A stretch of 64,000 nucleotides of DNA from contig JAUXQH010000042.1 of assembly GCA_030685065.1 (NCBI GenBank), positions 24,342 to 88,341 on the forward strand. The letters run 5' to 3'. Below the pieces are notes generated by a model. That model searched no databases. It saw nothing but the letters and a program-made list of their open reading frames with translations, and was not told the origin of the DNA. This document shows positions 17,348-26,194 of this stretch, in pieces; position 1 is the first letter of the stretch; each line of letters starts with the position of its first letter. The translations under genes were made by a program, and so were the position numbers. This stretch comes from Pseudomonadota bacterium. Lineage in GTDB: Bacteria > Myxococcota_A > UBA796 > SXON01.

Positions 17348-19423
17348 GTGAAGCGTTCCCTCCCCTACTTCCTCGTCGCGGTGGGGCTGCTCCCCGGGTG
17401 CAGCGACTATCGGTTGCACGGCATGAAGGATCGCGCCGGCACGGACACGGGCGCCACCACCGACATCGAGACCGATCGGCTGCTCGACACCGGGCCCGAT
17501 TGTCCCGCGGTGCCCGACCTGCTCGAGACCGTCGCCACCGACGAGTCCTGCCGTTCGGTGCCCGTTTTCGGCACGCTCGACGCGGTGGTGGAGTGGGAGC
17601 TCTCGAGCCTGAACGACGCCCCCGAATACGCGCACGTGCTCATGACCCCCGTGGTCGGCCCGCTCCTCGACGGAGACGGGGACGGGGACGTGGATGCCTT
17701 CGATCCGCCCAGCGTCGTGGTCGTGACGGATGACGGCGGCGCGGACGCGGTGAACGCCCATGGCGTCCTCCGGATCGTCGACGGGAGGGACGGCACGCTC
17801 GTCCGCTCCATCTCGGTGCTGCTCTGGGGCGACTTCCAGGTGTTCCCCTACCGCTACAGCAACGCCGCGCTGGGCGACATCGACGGGGACGGCCGGGCCG
17901 AGATCGTGGTCGTCGCCAGCGTCGTACCGGGCCCCCCGGGGGAGGGCGGCAGCGACACCGCTGAGCCCGGGGAGCCCGGAGAGGACGACACCGGGATCGT
18001 GGTGAGGCCCGGCGTTCCGGACGGCGCCCCCCCAGGACCGCCACCCCCGGCGCCGCCCCCGGAGGCGGGCCCCTGCCGCGCGGCCGCCTACGCGGCGGAC
18101 GGCTCGTTGGTCTGGCTGGCGGAGGAGCCCGCCCTCGCTTGTGGTGGCCACGCGCCCGCCCTCGCCGACCTCGAAGGGGACGGTACGGTCGAGGTCATCG
18201 TCGGCGCGAACGTGTTCGACGGGGCGACCGGCGCCATCCGGTTCTCGGGCGCGCTCGGCGCCGGGCGGGTGGACGGGTTTGCCGAGGCCGGGTGGATGAG
18301 CCTCGCGTCCGACCTCGACGGGAACGGCACCCAGGAGGTCGTGACCGGGTCGACAATCTACGCGGCGGACGGGAGCGTGGTCTGCGACACGGGCGAGAGC
18401 GACGGGTTCCCCGCCGTGGCCGACCTCGACGGGGACGGCGCGGGCGAGGTGGTGGTGGTCTCGAACGGCACCGTGCGCGTGTTCGACGGCGCGTGTGTCA
18501 TCCAATCCACCTGGAGCCTCGGCAGCGAGGGCATCGGCGGCCCACCCACCCTCGGCGACCTCGATGGGGACGGCCTCCCGGAGATCGGGGTCGCCTCCGC
18601 GGAGGCCTACTCGGCCTTCGAGGCGGACGGCACGCCGATGTGGAGCATGCCGATCTCCGACAGCTCCTCGTCGACCACCGGCGCCTCCTTCTACGACTTC
18701 GACGGGGACGGCGTGCTGGAGGTCGTGTACGCGGACGAGCTGGCGCTCTGGTTGCTGGATGGCGCCACCGGAGCCGTGCGGCTGATGGACGACACCCACA
18801 GCTCGCGCACCCTCCACGAGCTCCCGGTCGTGGTCGATGTCGATGGGGACGGGCGCGCCGAGATCGTGGTGCCCAACGGCGGCACCCACTCGGACTCCGC
18901 GGCGTTCGGGCTGTACGTCCTCGGCTCCGCGGACGGCAATTGGCCGGCCAACCGCGCGGTCTGGAACCAACACGCCTACTCGATCACAAACATCGACGAC
19001 GACCTGTCGGTGCCGGCCTCCCCGGTGCCGAATTGGCCGACCTGGAACACGTTCCGGAGCGGGGTGGTCGATCCGGTTCAGGGCAGCGACTCCCCGGACG
19101 CGGTGCCGCTCGCGGAAGTGTGCGCCATCGAGTGCGAAACCGGCACCTGGGTGGTGAACGTGGGGGTCGGCAACCAGGGCCTGGCCGGGCTCCGCAGCGA
19201 CGTCCCGGTCACGCTCTACGCCGGGGACACCGTGGTGGAGACCCAATGGACCACCGCCGTGGTCGTGGGCGGGGGCGTGTCCGAACCGCTCCGCTTCTCC
19301 GTGCCGGTCGAGTCCCTCGTGGAGGGCATGCGCGTGGTCGTCGACGATGACGGGCGGGGCGGCGAGCGGGTGGTGGAGTGTGTGGAGCTCAACAACGCGC
19401 TCGCCCTCACGGGGTGTGAGTAG
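17348..19423 (+). CDS. VCBS/FG-GAP repeat lipoprotein, intact paralogue of the interrupted gene
   Basis: 691 residues from GTG at 17348. The lipobox is GLLPGC, and SDYRLHG after it matches SDYEVKP in the paralogue at 12282-14093. Integrin-like FG-GAP/VCBS repeats run through residues 90-560, with Ca-binding loops such as DIDGDGRAEIV, DLDGNGTQEVV and DVDGDGRAEIV. A Pro/Gly-rich insert lies near residues 195-245. The last 120 residues resemble a CARDB domain (VVNVGVGNQGLAGLRSDVPV, ECVELNNAL). Such proteins form calcium-stabilised beta-propellers on the cell surface and may bind polymers or cells. The 3' end overlaps the convergent methyltransferase gene by 17 bases. Confidence 0.88.
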   Translation: MKRSLPYFLVAVGLLPGCSDYRLHGMKDRAGTDTGATTDIETDRLLDTGPDCPAVPDLLETVATDESCRSVPVFGTLDAVVEWELSSLNDAPEYAHVLMTPVVGPLLDGDGDGDVDAFDPPSVVVVTDDGGADAVNAHGVLRIVDGRDGTLVRSISVLLWGDFQVFPYRYSNAALGDIDGDGRAEIVVVASVVPGPPGEGGSDTAEPGEPGEDDTGIVVRPGVPDGAPPGPPPPAPPPEAGPCRAAAYAADGSLVWLAEEPALACGGHAPALADLEGDGTVEVIVGANVFDGATGAIRFSGALGAGRVDGFAEAGWMSLASDLDGNGTQEVVTGSTIYAADGSVVCDTGESDGFPAVADLDGDGAGEVVVVSNGTVRVFDGACVIQSTWSLGSEGIGGPPTLGDLDGDGLPEIGVASAEAYSAFEADGTPMWSMPISDSSSSTTGASFYDFDGDGVLEVVYADELALWLLDGATGAVRLMDDTHSSRTLHELPVVVDVDGDGRAEIVVPNGGTHSDSAAFGLYVLGSADGNWPANRAVWNQHAYSITNIDDDLSVPASPVPNWPTWNTFRSGVVDPVQGSDSPDAVPLAEVCAIECETGTWVVNVGVGNQGLAGLRSDVPVTLYAGDTVVETQWTTAVVVGGGVSEPLRFSVPVESLVEGMRVVVDDDGRGGERVVECVELNNALALTGCE

Positions 19424-20204
19424 CGGGCACCCCGCCGGGCGGCCGCCACACGAGGTACCCGCCGCGCGTCAGCCAGGGGTCGGGATCGAGGCCCTCCACG
19501 CGCGCGGCGAGGCCAGCGATCGACGCGGTGAACAGCGCGTGGGGGGTGTCGTGCGTCACGCGCGCCTCGGACCACGCGGCGGTCCACGCGGCGAAGAACG
19601 TGTGGAGGGGGGTGCCGGGCGCGACGCGACGCAGGTCGCGCGGGAGGCGGTCGCGGAACAGCAGCGGGGCGAAGCCCGAGGAGAAGTCGGTGTGGAAGAG
19701 CAGGCCTTCGCGGGCCAGCCCCTCCGGACCGCGGCGGAGGAGGTGGGCCACGAGCACGCCCCCGCGCGCGTCGGACGTGCCCTCGAGGACCAATCCGCCG
19801 GGGAGGATCGCGACGCCCAGGCGACGGTGGATCTCGGGCAGCTCGGCCGGCGGGTACTGCCGGAGCACGTTGAGGACGCGCGCGAGGCGCACCGGCGACG
19901 GCAGGTCGAAGCCTCCCTGGCAAAAGTGCGTGCGGGCATCCGCGTACCGCGCGGCGGCGGCGACGCGCGCGGCGTCGAGGTCGATGCCGAGGACCTCGAG
20001 ATCCGCGCGCACCATCCGGAGCGCGGCCGCGCTCTCGAGCGTGGTCCAGGGGAGATCCCCGAGGCCCACGTCGACAAAGGGGGCGGACAGCCAGGGCCCG
20101 TCCGAGCGGAGGAGCAGGGCGCGCTCGGCATGACACACCCACGCGTCGAGCGCGGTGAGGCGGCCGGGTGCGGTTCGGCCCCGGGTCGGGCTGGTGGGGT
20201 GCAT
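19407..20204 (-). CDS. class I SAM-dependent methyltransferase-like protein
   Basis: 265 residues from the ATG at 20204. PFVDVGLGDLPWTTL is a variant of SAM motif I, followed by the acidic strand end LEVLGIDLD and a later block LARVLNVLRQYPPAEL and ILPGGLVLEGTSD typical of class I methyltransferases acting on small molecules or tRNA-like substrates. The substrate is not apparent. No signal peptide. Divergent from the flavin reductase gene with 69 bases between. The reading frame is open further upstream, but this would overlap the flavin reductase start. Confidence 0.7.
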   Translation of the reverse strand: MHPTSPTRGRTAPGRLTALDAWVCHAERALLLRSDGPWLSAPFVDVGLGDLPWTTLESAAALRMVRADLEVLGIDLDAARVAAAARYADARTHFCQGGFDLPSPVRLARVLNVLRQYPPAELPEIHRRLGVAILPGGLVLEGTSDARGGVLVAHLLRRGPEGLAREGLLFHTDFSSGFAPLLFRDRLPRDLRRVAPGTPLHTFFAAWTAAWSEARVTHDTPHALFTASIAGLAARVEGLDPDPWLTRGGYLVWRPPGGVPATHTP

Positions 20205-20273
20205 CCCGCGTCTCGTATTCCGGTCCGTCCGGCCCTCGCTTGCTCGGCCCGTGCGCCCGCAGTAAGCCCCGCC

Positions 20274-20744
20274 ATGCCCGTCGAGCCCAAAGACTTCAAG
20301 GATGCCATGTCCCGCTTCGCCAGCGGGGTCACCGTGGTCACCGTCGAGCAGGGCGCCGAGGTGTACGGCATCACCGTCAGCGCCTTCATCTCGGTCTCGA
20401 TCGCGCCGCCGCTCATTCTCGTCTCGATCGACAAGCGGGCGGCGTGCCACGACGCGATCGCGCGCGCCGAGCGCTTCGCCGTGAGCGTGCTCGCGGCCGG
20501 CCAGGTGGACATCTCCAACTACTACGCGGGCTGGCGGCAGCCCGGGCAGACCGTCGAGCTCACGCGAACGGAGCGGGGCCTGCCGGTGGTGCCCGGCGCG
20601 CTCGCCTGGGTCGAGTGCGCGATGTTCAACGCGGTCGAGGGCGGCGACCACACCCTCTTCCTCGGGCGGGTCGAAGGTTTGACCACACGTGACGGGGAGC
20701 CGTTGATCTACTTCCGGAGCCGATACCGCGCGCTCACCGACTGA
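20274..20744 (+). CDS. flavin reductase-like FMN-binding protein
   Basis: 156 residues from ATG at 20274, a normal length for the flavin reductase domain (split-barrel FMN binding). The family pattern is clear: FKDAMSRFASGVTVVTV, GITVSAFISVSIAPPLILVSID, FAVSVLA and the C-terminal GGDHTLFLGRVEGL with PLIYFRSRY. These enzymes use NAD(P)H to reduce FMN or FAD for partner monooxygenases, or bind flavin themselves. No partner oxygenase is adjacent; the flavoprotein at 21909-23126 is the nearest flavin enzyme. Cytoplasmic. Confidence 0.9.
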   Translation: MPVEPKDFKDAMSRFASGVTVVTVEQGAEVYGITVSAFISVSIAPPLILVSIDKRAACHDAIARAERFAVSVLAAGQVDISNYYAGWRQPGQTVELTRTERGLPVVPGALAWVECAMFNAVEGGDHTLFLGRVEGLTTRDGEPLIYFRSRYRALTD

Positions 20745-20835
20745 TCGGGCGGCGCTCCCCTCCGGCCGGTCGACCCAGCGGTGGCTTGTGAAGTGCCTCG
20801 TTCCGAGCTAGTCCGAAGCGGTACCAGGAGCCCTC

Positions 20836-21213
20836 ATGCGCCTTCTCGCTGTCCTCGTTTTGTCCCTCGCCGCCTCCGGCGCCGCCTTCGCCTGTCCCGG
20901 TGAGCACGCCGCTGCCGGCGCCGGCGCCGAGACCAAGGGGCACTGCGACATGCCCACCTCCACGGCCGCCGCCGCGCCGCTCCCGGCCGAGGGCAAGCAC
21001 GTGAAGCTCACCGTCGCCGGCATGCACTGCGGTGCCTGCGCCGAGAAGGTGAAGACCGCCCTCATCGGCGTCGAAGGCGTGAAGGGCGCCACGGTCGACG
21101 CGACGACCGGCGTTGCCGAAGTGGCGTTCGACGAGAAGAAGGCGAACACGGACAAGCTCATCGCCGCGGTCGCCGCCACGAAACAATTCACCGCCACGAT
21201 CGCTACCAACTGA
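20836..21213 (+). CDS. exported heavy-metal-associated (HMA) domain protein
   Basis: 125 residues. A signal sequence (MRLLAVLVLSLAASGAAFA) is followed by Cys20 and a short His/Cys-containing linker (CPGEH, GHCDMP), then an HMA domain of about 65 residues with the metal site GMHCGACAEKV. HMA domains carry Cu(I), Zn or related ions. Exported single-HMA proteins may buffer metal in the periplasm or deliver it to a transporter. AGGAG five bases before the ATG supports the start. It lies 14 bases upstream of a START-like secreted protein in the same direction. The first Cys after the signal could be lipidated, but the lipobox is weak. Confidence 0.85.
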   Translation: MRLLAVLVLSLAASGAAFACPGEHAAAGAGAETKGHCDMPTSTAAAAPLPAEGKHVKLTVAGMHCGACAEKVKTALIGVEGVKGATVDATTGVAEVAFDEKKANTDKLIAAVAATKQFTATIATN

Positions 21214-21227
21214 TCAAGCGCCCCGCG

Positions 21228-21908
21228 ATGCCGGCCGCCCTCCTCGTCGCCCCTCTGGTCGTCGGCCTGCTGGGGGTTGTCACCCCCGCCCACGCGGGCG
21301 TGTGTGATGACCCCCTCTTCTTGACGATCGAGGCGCCGCCACCGGTCGACGATCGGCATGGCGTCGCGACCGGCACCGGCACCTACTCTGGCAAGTCCAT
21401 GGTAGGTGGCCGCTTCTCGCTCGAGAGCACGCACTCCCCGGACGTGTGGCGCACGGTGCTGCTCGCGGCGGACACGCAGGACGAGTGGATGCCGAAGCGC
21501 TTCGGCTACGAGCTGGTGGAGAACATCGACGCCGAGCACATGTACCTGCGGTTCGACATCGGGTTTCTCGCGAACAGCGTGCACGTGAAGCGGCAAATCG
21601 TCGTGACCTCGACCAGCGGCATGGTCGGGGACCGCTTTCGTACCTGCTGGCGGATGACCGACCCGACGCCCTACCTCGCCCAGATCTCCCACCTCGTCTC
21701 ACCCGACATCGATTGGGAGCGGACGAGCACGGGGTGGTGGGAGGTCACCCCGACGCCCTCCGGCGGCGCGATCATCAACTACCAATGGTGGGCGGAGACC
21801 GGGAAGATCCCCAACGTGGTGTTGCGGTATGGGCTCTCGAATACCCTGCCCGACCTGCTCGACGCGTTCGACGAGCGGGTGGCGTCCCAATCGAAGGGGC
21901 CCAGGTAG
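21228..21908 (+). CDS. secreted SRPBCC/START-like protein
   Basis: 226 residues with an N-terminal signal peptide ending THPAHA-like (AALLVAPLVVGLLGVVTPAHA). The body has the spacing of a START/SRPBCC helix-grip fold: FSLESTHSPDVWRTVLL, GYELVENIDAEHMYLRFDI, VKRQIVVTST and a long C-terminal helix (LPDLLDAFDERVASQ). That fold holds lipids or other hydrophobic ligands. It follows the HMA gene by 14 bases, probably in one transcript. The stop (21906-21908) directly abuts the stop of the convergent flavoprotein gene. Family assignment is by pattern only. Confidence 0.6.
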   Translation: MPAALLVAPLVVGLLGVVTPAHAGVCDDPLFLTIEAPPPVDDRHGVATGTGTYSGKSMVGGRFSLESTHSPDVWRTVLLAADTQDEWMPKRFGYELVENIDAEHMYLRFDIGFLANSVHVKRQIVVTSTSGMVGDRFRTCWRMTDPTPYLAQISHLVSPDIDWERTSTGWWEVTPTPSGGAIINYQWWAETGKIPNVVLRYGLSNTLPDLLDAFDERVASQSKGPR

Positions 21909-23126
21909 TCAGGCTTCTCGGGGCGCTTCGCCGCGCCCGCGCGCCGTGTCCCGCACCAGCTCCGCGAGCCACGGCACATCCCGCGGCGAGGTGGCGGCGG
22001 CCGCGCGCAGCAGCGTGCGCGTGCGGAGGCGGTTGCCGGCGAAGTCCTGCGCGAAGAGCTGCAGGAAGGCGGGGTTGTCCACCAGGATCTGCTCGGTGCG
22101 CGGCCGGTTGGGGTAGTAGGCCCGGTACATCACGAGGCGCGCGAAGAGGCTCCGACCGAACCTCGACGTGAGCACGTTTCGTTTCCAATCGGCGAACGTG
22201 AAGTCACCGCTGCGGAACGCGCGGGACAAGCGCCTCGCCGCGAGCTCCCCGTAGTCGATCGCCTGCGCGATGCCCTCGCCCGTGGCGATGTCGATGCCCG
22301 CGGCCTCACCGACGAGGAGGGCCCGCGGCTTGCTGATGGGATCGGCGGAATCGAAGCCGCGCTCGCCGAACGGCTTGAGCGTGTAATCCTCGATTCGCAG
22401 GCCACGCGCCCCCAGGTAGGCGCGGAGCCGCTCCTTCACGTTGTCCGGGCCCATCGTGCGGATGACGTACACCCCGCGGCACATCCGCGGCTCTCCCTTC
22501 ACCAGCGTGGGGAAGTCCCAGCCGTAGCCGTGCAGGGTGCGGTCGCTCCAGTCGAACAGCAGGGTGTCGCGCGCTAGATCGCTCGCGACGATCTCCGTGT
22601 CGCACTCGATCACCTGGGCCCGGAGCCGGCCCCCGGGCAGGCCGAGGCAGCGGCGGACCACGCCGCCGACGCCGTCTGCCCCGACCACCACGCGCGCCAA
22701 CACGACCTCGCCGTCGGAGAGGACGATCCGCACGCCGTCGGCCGTCGCGACCACCTCGCGCACGGCGGCGCCCTCGCGCACGGTGATCCCCCGCGCGGTC
22801 GCGGTGCGAGCGAGCGCGTGGTCGAACTCGATGCGGCGCACGACCTGGCCGAAGTCGGGCTCCGACACCCGGAGGGTGGTGCCCTGGGTGCGCATCGCGA
22901 CCGCGCTGACGGGCACCGCGGGAACGTCGACGGTGACGCCGATGCGGGCGAGCGCCTTCTTCGCGCGGCCACCGATCCCGCCCGCGCAATATTTCTCGCG
23001 CGGGTAGTGCTCGCGCTCGAGCACCAGCGTGCGCTCGGCCAGGGCCGGGTCGAGCGCGTGGAGGTGCAGGGCGGTGCTGATGCCGGCGGGGCCGCCGCCG
23101 ACGATCACGACATCGTAGGTACGCAT
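21909..23126 (-). CDS. FAD-dependent oxidoreductase, geranylgeranyl-reductase type
   Basis: 405 residues. The N-terminal dinucleotide-binding motif is VVIVGGGPAGIS, the middle motif is VVVGADGVGGVVR, and the third FAD motif is PRALLVGEAAGIDIATGEGI. YCAGGIGGRAKKAL fits the geranylgeranyl reductase/digeranylgeranylglycerophospholipid reductase group, which reduce isoprenoid chains or related polyunsaturated lipids, though related oxidoreductases share the pattern. No isoprenoid gene is next to it. Gene starts 6 bases after the stop of the MopE-repeat lipoprotein on the same strand, so the two may be co-transcribed. Confidence 0.85.
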   Translation of the reverse strand: MRTYDVVIVGGGPAGISTALHLHALDPALAERTLVLEREHYPREKYCAGGIGGRAKKALARIGVTVDVPAVPVSAVAMRTQGTTLRVSEPDFGQVVRRIEFDHALARTATARGITVREGAAVREVVATADGVRIVLSDGEVVLARVVVGADGVGGVVRRCLGLPGGRLRAQVIECDTEIVASDLARDTLLFDWSDRTLHGYGWDFPTLVKGEPRMCRGVYVIRTMGPDNVKERLRAYLGARGLRIEDYTLKPFGERGFDSADPISKPRALLVGEAAGIDIATGEGIAQAIDYGELAARRLSRAFRSGDFTFADWKRNVLTSRFGRSLFARLVMYRAYYPNRPRTEQILVDNPAFLQLFAQDFAGNRLRTRTLLRAAAATSPRDVPWLAELVRDTARGRGEAPREA

Positions 23127-23132
23127 GGCTCC

Positions 23133-25676
23133 CTACGGACAGGCGTCGTTGGGGGCGCCGGGCGTCCCGTAGTTGCCGGCGAAGTACGAGGTGGTGGCGG
23201 TGCACCAATTCCCCGCCGTGTCGTTCGACGTTGCGTCGAGCGTCGCCGGATCGAGCGTGAGGCTGTACCCCGCGAGGTTGGGGAACGAGGTGGTGTAGGC
23301 CACCCGGTCGATCTCGACGCCGTCGTTCGAGAGCACGACCTCGTCGCCGCTGTTGCCCATCTGGAGGCTGCCGCCGTACACGTAGTCGGCCACGATGCCG
23401 CCGTTGGCCGAGGTCGTGCCGCTGCGCACGAACGTCGCGTAGCGTCCGGGCAGGACCTCCAGGTCGGTGATCATGTCGAACGTCTCGCCGTCGTCATCCG
23501 CGACGGTCCAGCCGCACATCGTGATGAGCGTCGTCGAGGCGTTGTACACCTCGAACCACTCGCCGCTCGTATCGAGGACCGTGCCGGTGGGGTCCTTCAT
23601 GATCTCGGTGATCACCAGCTCGCCGGCGGCCATCACGCCCTCGTCGCACTTCCCGTCACAGTCGTTGTCGACGCCGTCACGGAACTCCAGGGCGCCGCCA
23701 TACACGAGCACGTTGGTGTCATCACAGTCGTCTTCCAACGTCCAACCGTCCCCGTCCTGATCGTCGTCGTTGCCGTCACAATCGTCATCGACGCCGTCGT
23801 ACCAGGTCTCCGGCTCGCCGGGGTTGATGTTGGGCTCGAGGTCGTCGCAGTCGTCCGCGATGCCGTAGCCGTCGGCGTCCTGATCGTCGTCGAAGCCGTC
23901 ACAATCCTCGTCGACGCCGTTGTACCAGACCTCGGTCGCGCGGGGGTAGGCCGTGGCATCCGTGTCGTCACAGTCCACCGTGTAGGGGTATCCGTCCAGG
24001 TCCTGGTCGGTGTCGTTGCCGTCACAGTCCTGATCGACGCCGTCGTACCAGACCTCGGCGGCGGTGGGAGAGCGCCCGGCGTCGGTGTCGTCACAATCGG
24101 CGGCGAGCTCCGTGCCGTCCCCGTCCTGGTCCTGGTCGTTCCCGCCGGCGCAGTCCTGGTCGACGCCGTCGTACCAGACCTCCGGGGCGCCCGGGTAGAT
24201 GCTCGCGACGGTGTCGTCGCAATCGACATCCACGAGGAAGGTGTCACCGTCCTGGTCGTCGTCGTTGCCGTCGCAATTCTGGTCGATGTCGTCGTACCAG
24301 ATCTCCTCCTCGCCGGAGTTCACCAGGGCGTCCGTATCGTCACAGTCCGCCGTGTAGGCGAGGCCGTCCCCGTCCTGGTCGGTGTCGTTTCCGTCACAGT
24401 CCTGGTCGGTGCCGTCGTACCAGATCTCGGGCGTGCCCGGGTTGACCGCGGCGTCCGTGTCGACGCAATCGTCCGCGCGGAGAAAACCGTCCGCGTCCTG
24501 GTCATCGTCTCGGCCGTCACAGTCCTGATCGACGCTGTCGTACCACACCTCGGTCTCGCCGGGGTTGACCGCCGCGTTCAGGTCGTTGCAGTCATCCGCC
24601 AGGTTGTACCCGTCGAGATCCTGATCCTGATCGTTTCCGTCACAGTCGTCGTCGACGCCGTCGTACCAGGCCTCGATGGCGAGGGGGTTCACCGCGGGAT
24701 TGGTGTCATCACAGTCATCGGCCAGCACGAACCCGTCGGCGTCCTGATCGTCGTCCGTACCGTCACAGTCCTGGTCGACGCCGTCATACCAGAGCTCGCG
24801 CGCGTCCGGAGCGATGTCCGCGTTCGTGTCGTCACAATCGCCGTCAAGCTCGGTCCAGCCGTCGCCGTCGTCGTCGGACAGCTCCGTCTGGTCGTCCACC
24901 AAGCCGTTGCAGTCATTGTCGGCGCCGTCCGCCACCTCGACGCCGCCGGGGTAGGTCGTGGGGTCACCGTCGTCACAGTCGCCATCACAGGTGGTGACAT
25001 CGTCCACGTCGGCGTCGAGGCACGGGTCGACCTCGATGGTCACCCCGCACACGTCCACCGCGCCGCGGGGGTCGGTCACGGTGAGCGTGAGGAGGTGGCT
25101 GCCGCCGGTGAGGGTCAGCGCGCTGGTGGTGACGGTGCCGCTCGACGCGGGCGAGCCGGTCCACAACACGCCGTCGATGTCGCTCGCGAGGACCGCCTCG
25201 AGGTCGGCGGCGTCCGTCTCGCCGTCGGACGCGTGGGCGAGGAACGGGATGGCGTCGTCGGTCTCGAAGGTGTCGCCCGCGGAGGGGGAGTCGATCTCGC
25301 ACGACGGGATCGTGTTGACCGCGGGCAGGATGCGCACCTGCGCCTCGGCGGCCTGGCCGTTCCTGTCGATCACGGAGACGCCGATCGTCTGCGTGGTGCC
25401 CGTGAGCGGGAGCGAGAGGCCGAGGTTCCCGCCCGGGCAGGTCTCGGGCGTGCTGCCGTCGGACTCCCACAGCACCCCATCCACGCTGCTCTGGACGAGG
25501 ATCTGGAGCTCGTCGATCCGATCCTCGTCGTCGATCTGCGCGCAGAACGTGACCGCGCCCGTCGGATCGAACGCGGCGTTGTCGAGCGGCGTGATGATCT
25601 CGACCGTGGGCGGCTTGTCGGACGAGCCGAGCGTCGATTCGTTGCACGCGGCGAGCGTGAGGAGCGCGACGAGCAT
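23133..25676 (-). CDS. lipoprotein with 11 MopE-type metal-binding repeats and a lamin-tail domain
   Basis: 847 residues from ATG at 25676, with AGGAG about 8 bases upstream. Lipobox LTLAAC, then two Ig/PKD-like domains (PPTVEIITPLDNAAFDP and IPSCEIDSPSAGDTF), then 11 repeats of about 40 residues with cores such as DGDCDDTNADIAPD and ADDCDDTNPAVNP, each followed by WYDGVDxDCDG. This is the putative metal-binding motif of MopE-like proteins. The last 150 residues (GELVITEIMKDPTG, SGEWFEVYNAST) are a lamin-tail (LTD) domain. A calcium- or copper-binding surface protein is likely; the LTD may anchor it to a partner. The repeats are also visible in the DNA as a 120-base periodicity. Confidence 0.88.
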   Translation of the reverse strand: MLVALLTLAACNESTLGSSDKPPTVEIITPLDNAAFDPTGAVTFCAQIDDEDRIDELQILVQSSVDGVLWESDGSTPETCPGGNLGLSLPLTGTTQTIGVSVIDRNGQAAEAQVRILPAVNTIPSCEIDSPSAGDTFETDDAIPFLAHASDGETDAADLEAVLASDIDGVLWTGSPASSGTVTTSALTLTGGSHLLTLTVTDPRGAVDVCGVTIEVDPCLDADVDDVTTCDGDCDDGDPTTYPGGVEVADGADNDCNGLVDDQTELSDDDGDGWTELDGDCDDTNADIAPDARELWYDGVDQDCDGTDDDQDADGFVLADDCDDTNPAVNPLAIEAWYDGVDDDCDGNDQDQDLDGYNLADDCNDLNAAVNPGETEVWYDSVDQDCDGRDDDQDADGFLRADDCVDTDAAVNPGTPEIWYDGTDQDCDGNDTDQDGDGLAYTADCDDTDALVNSGEEEIWYDDIDQNCDGNDDDQDGDTFLVDVDCDDTVASIYPGAPEVWYDGVDQDCAGGNDQDQDGDGTELAADCDDTDAGRSPTAAEVWYDGVDQDCDGNDTDQDLDGYPYTVDCDDTDATAYPRATEVWYNGVDEDCDGFDDDQDADGYGIADDCDDLEPNINPGEPETWYDGVDDDCDGNDDDQDGDGWTLEDDCDDTNVLVYGGALEFRDGVDNDCDGKCDEGVMAAGELVITEIMKDPTGTVLDTSGEWFEVYNASTTLITMCGWTVADDDGETFDMITDLEVLPGRYATFVRSGTTSANGGIVADYVYGGSLQMGNSGDEVVLSNDGVEIDRVAYTTSFPNLAGYSLTLDPATLDATSNDTAGNWCTATTSYFAGNYGTPGAPNDACP
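23640..24990. repeat. coding tandem repeat, about 120 bases, 11 copies
   Basis: The MopE-type motifs of the lipoprotein gene repeat in DNA with diverged copies; WYDG codons and TGTGACGG-type stretches recur about every 120 bases. The copies differ enough that slippage is unlikely, but unequal recombination could change copy number without breaking the frame. Confidence 0.8.
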
Positions 25677-25788
25677 GGGGCCTCTCCTGGGGGCGGGGCC
25701 CTCTATGATGCGCGGGCGGGAGCACAAGCCGCCAGCCGTTCGAGCGGTTGAGTGTTTTAGGATCCGTTGACGGACGGCCCTCGGATCG

Positions 25789-26049
25789 TCACTTCCGGTC
25801 TGGCTTGCCGCCCGCGACGGGCTGGGGCGCGCTCGGCTCGTTCAGCGGCTGGGGTTCCCGCGGGGGCGCGATCGGGATCTTGCCGCCGCGCGCGCTCTCG
25901 AGCGTACCGGAGCTCGCGGGGCCGAGCCCGGGCGGAACGACCGGGTTGTCGAGCTCGCCGCTTCCCGCGGGGCCGAGATCGGGCGGAGCGACCGGGTTGT
26001 CGAGCTCGCCGCTTCCCGCGGGGCCGAGATCGGGGGGTCGGGTGGACAT
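25789..26049 (-). CDS. small Pro/Gly-rich protein with a 17-residue tandem repeat
   Basis: 86 residues from the ATG at 26049, which has GGAGGA five bases upstream, a strong ribosome site that sets it apart from chance frames. Two copies of PPDLGPAGSGELDNPV, nearly identical in DNA (51-base unit), are followed by a diverged third (PPGLGPASSGTLES). The C-terminal half is Pro/Lys/Arg-rich and ends KPDRK. No signal peptide, membrane segment or known family. Divergent from the RNA phosphodiesterase gene. The protein is probably disordered. Functions such as a precursor peptide or a binding scaffold are only guesses, and it could be a non-functional frame. Confidence 0.5.
   Translation of the reverse strand: MSTRPPDLGPAGSGELDNPVAPPDLGPAGSGELDNPVVPPGLGPASSGTLESARGGKIPIAPPREPQPLNEPSAPQPVAGGKPDRK
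25925..26037. repeat. 51-base tandem repeat inside the small Pro/Gly-rich gene
   Basis: Copies begin at 25951 and 26002; the block from 25938 to 25983 is repeated at 25989-26034 without difference, and a diverged third copy lies at about 25910. The unit keeps the frame (17 codons). The near-identity of copies points to a recent duplication. Confidence 0.85.
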
Positions 26050-26194
26050 GGCTTCCTCCATCGGGAGAGGTGCGCACATGCGCCCATCGGGCGCCCCCGT
26101 CATGGTTAGGATTTGGAGGAACGCGGTCACGCCGCGTCGCCGCCGCCTGGTCCGCCACGAGCCGTCCGCCACGAGCCCCGTCCGCCCCGAGCCA

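Noticed and set aside
25748..26194. N-terminal extension of the RNA phosphodiesterase to 333 residues
   Set aside because: The added residues are low-complexity and antisense to the small repeat gene; the family begins at MRIFFAIPLP.
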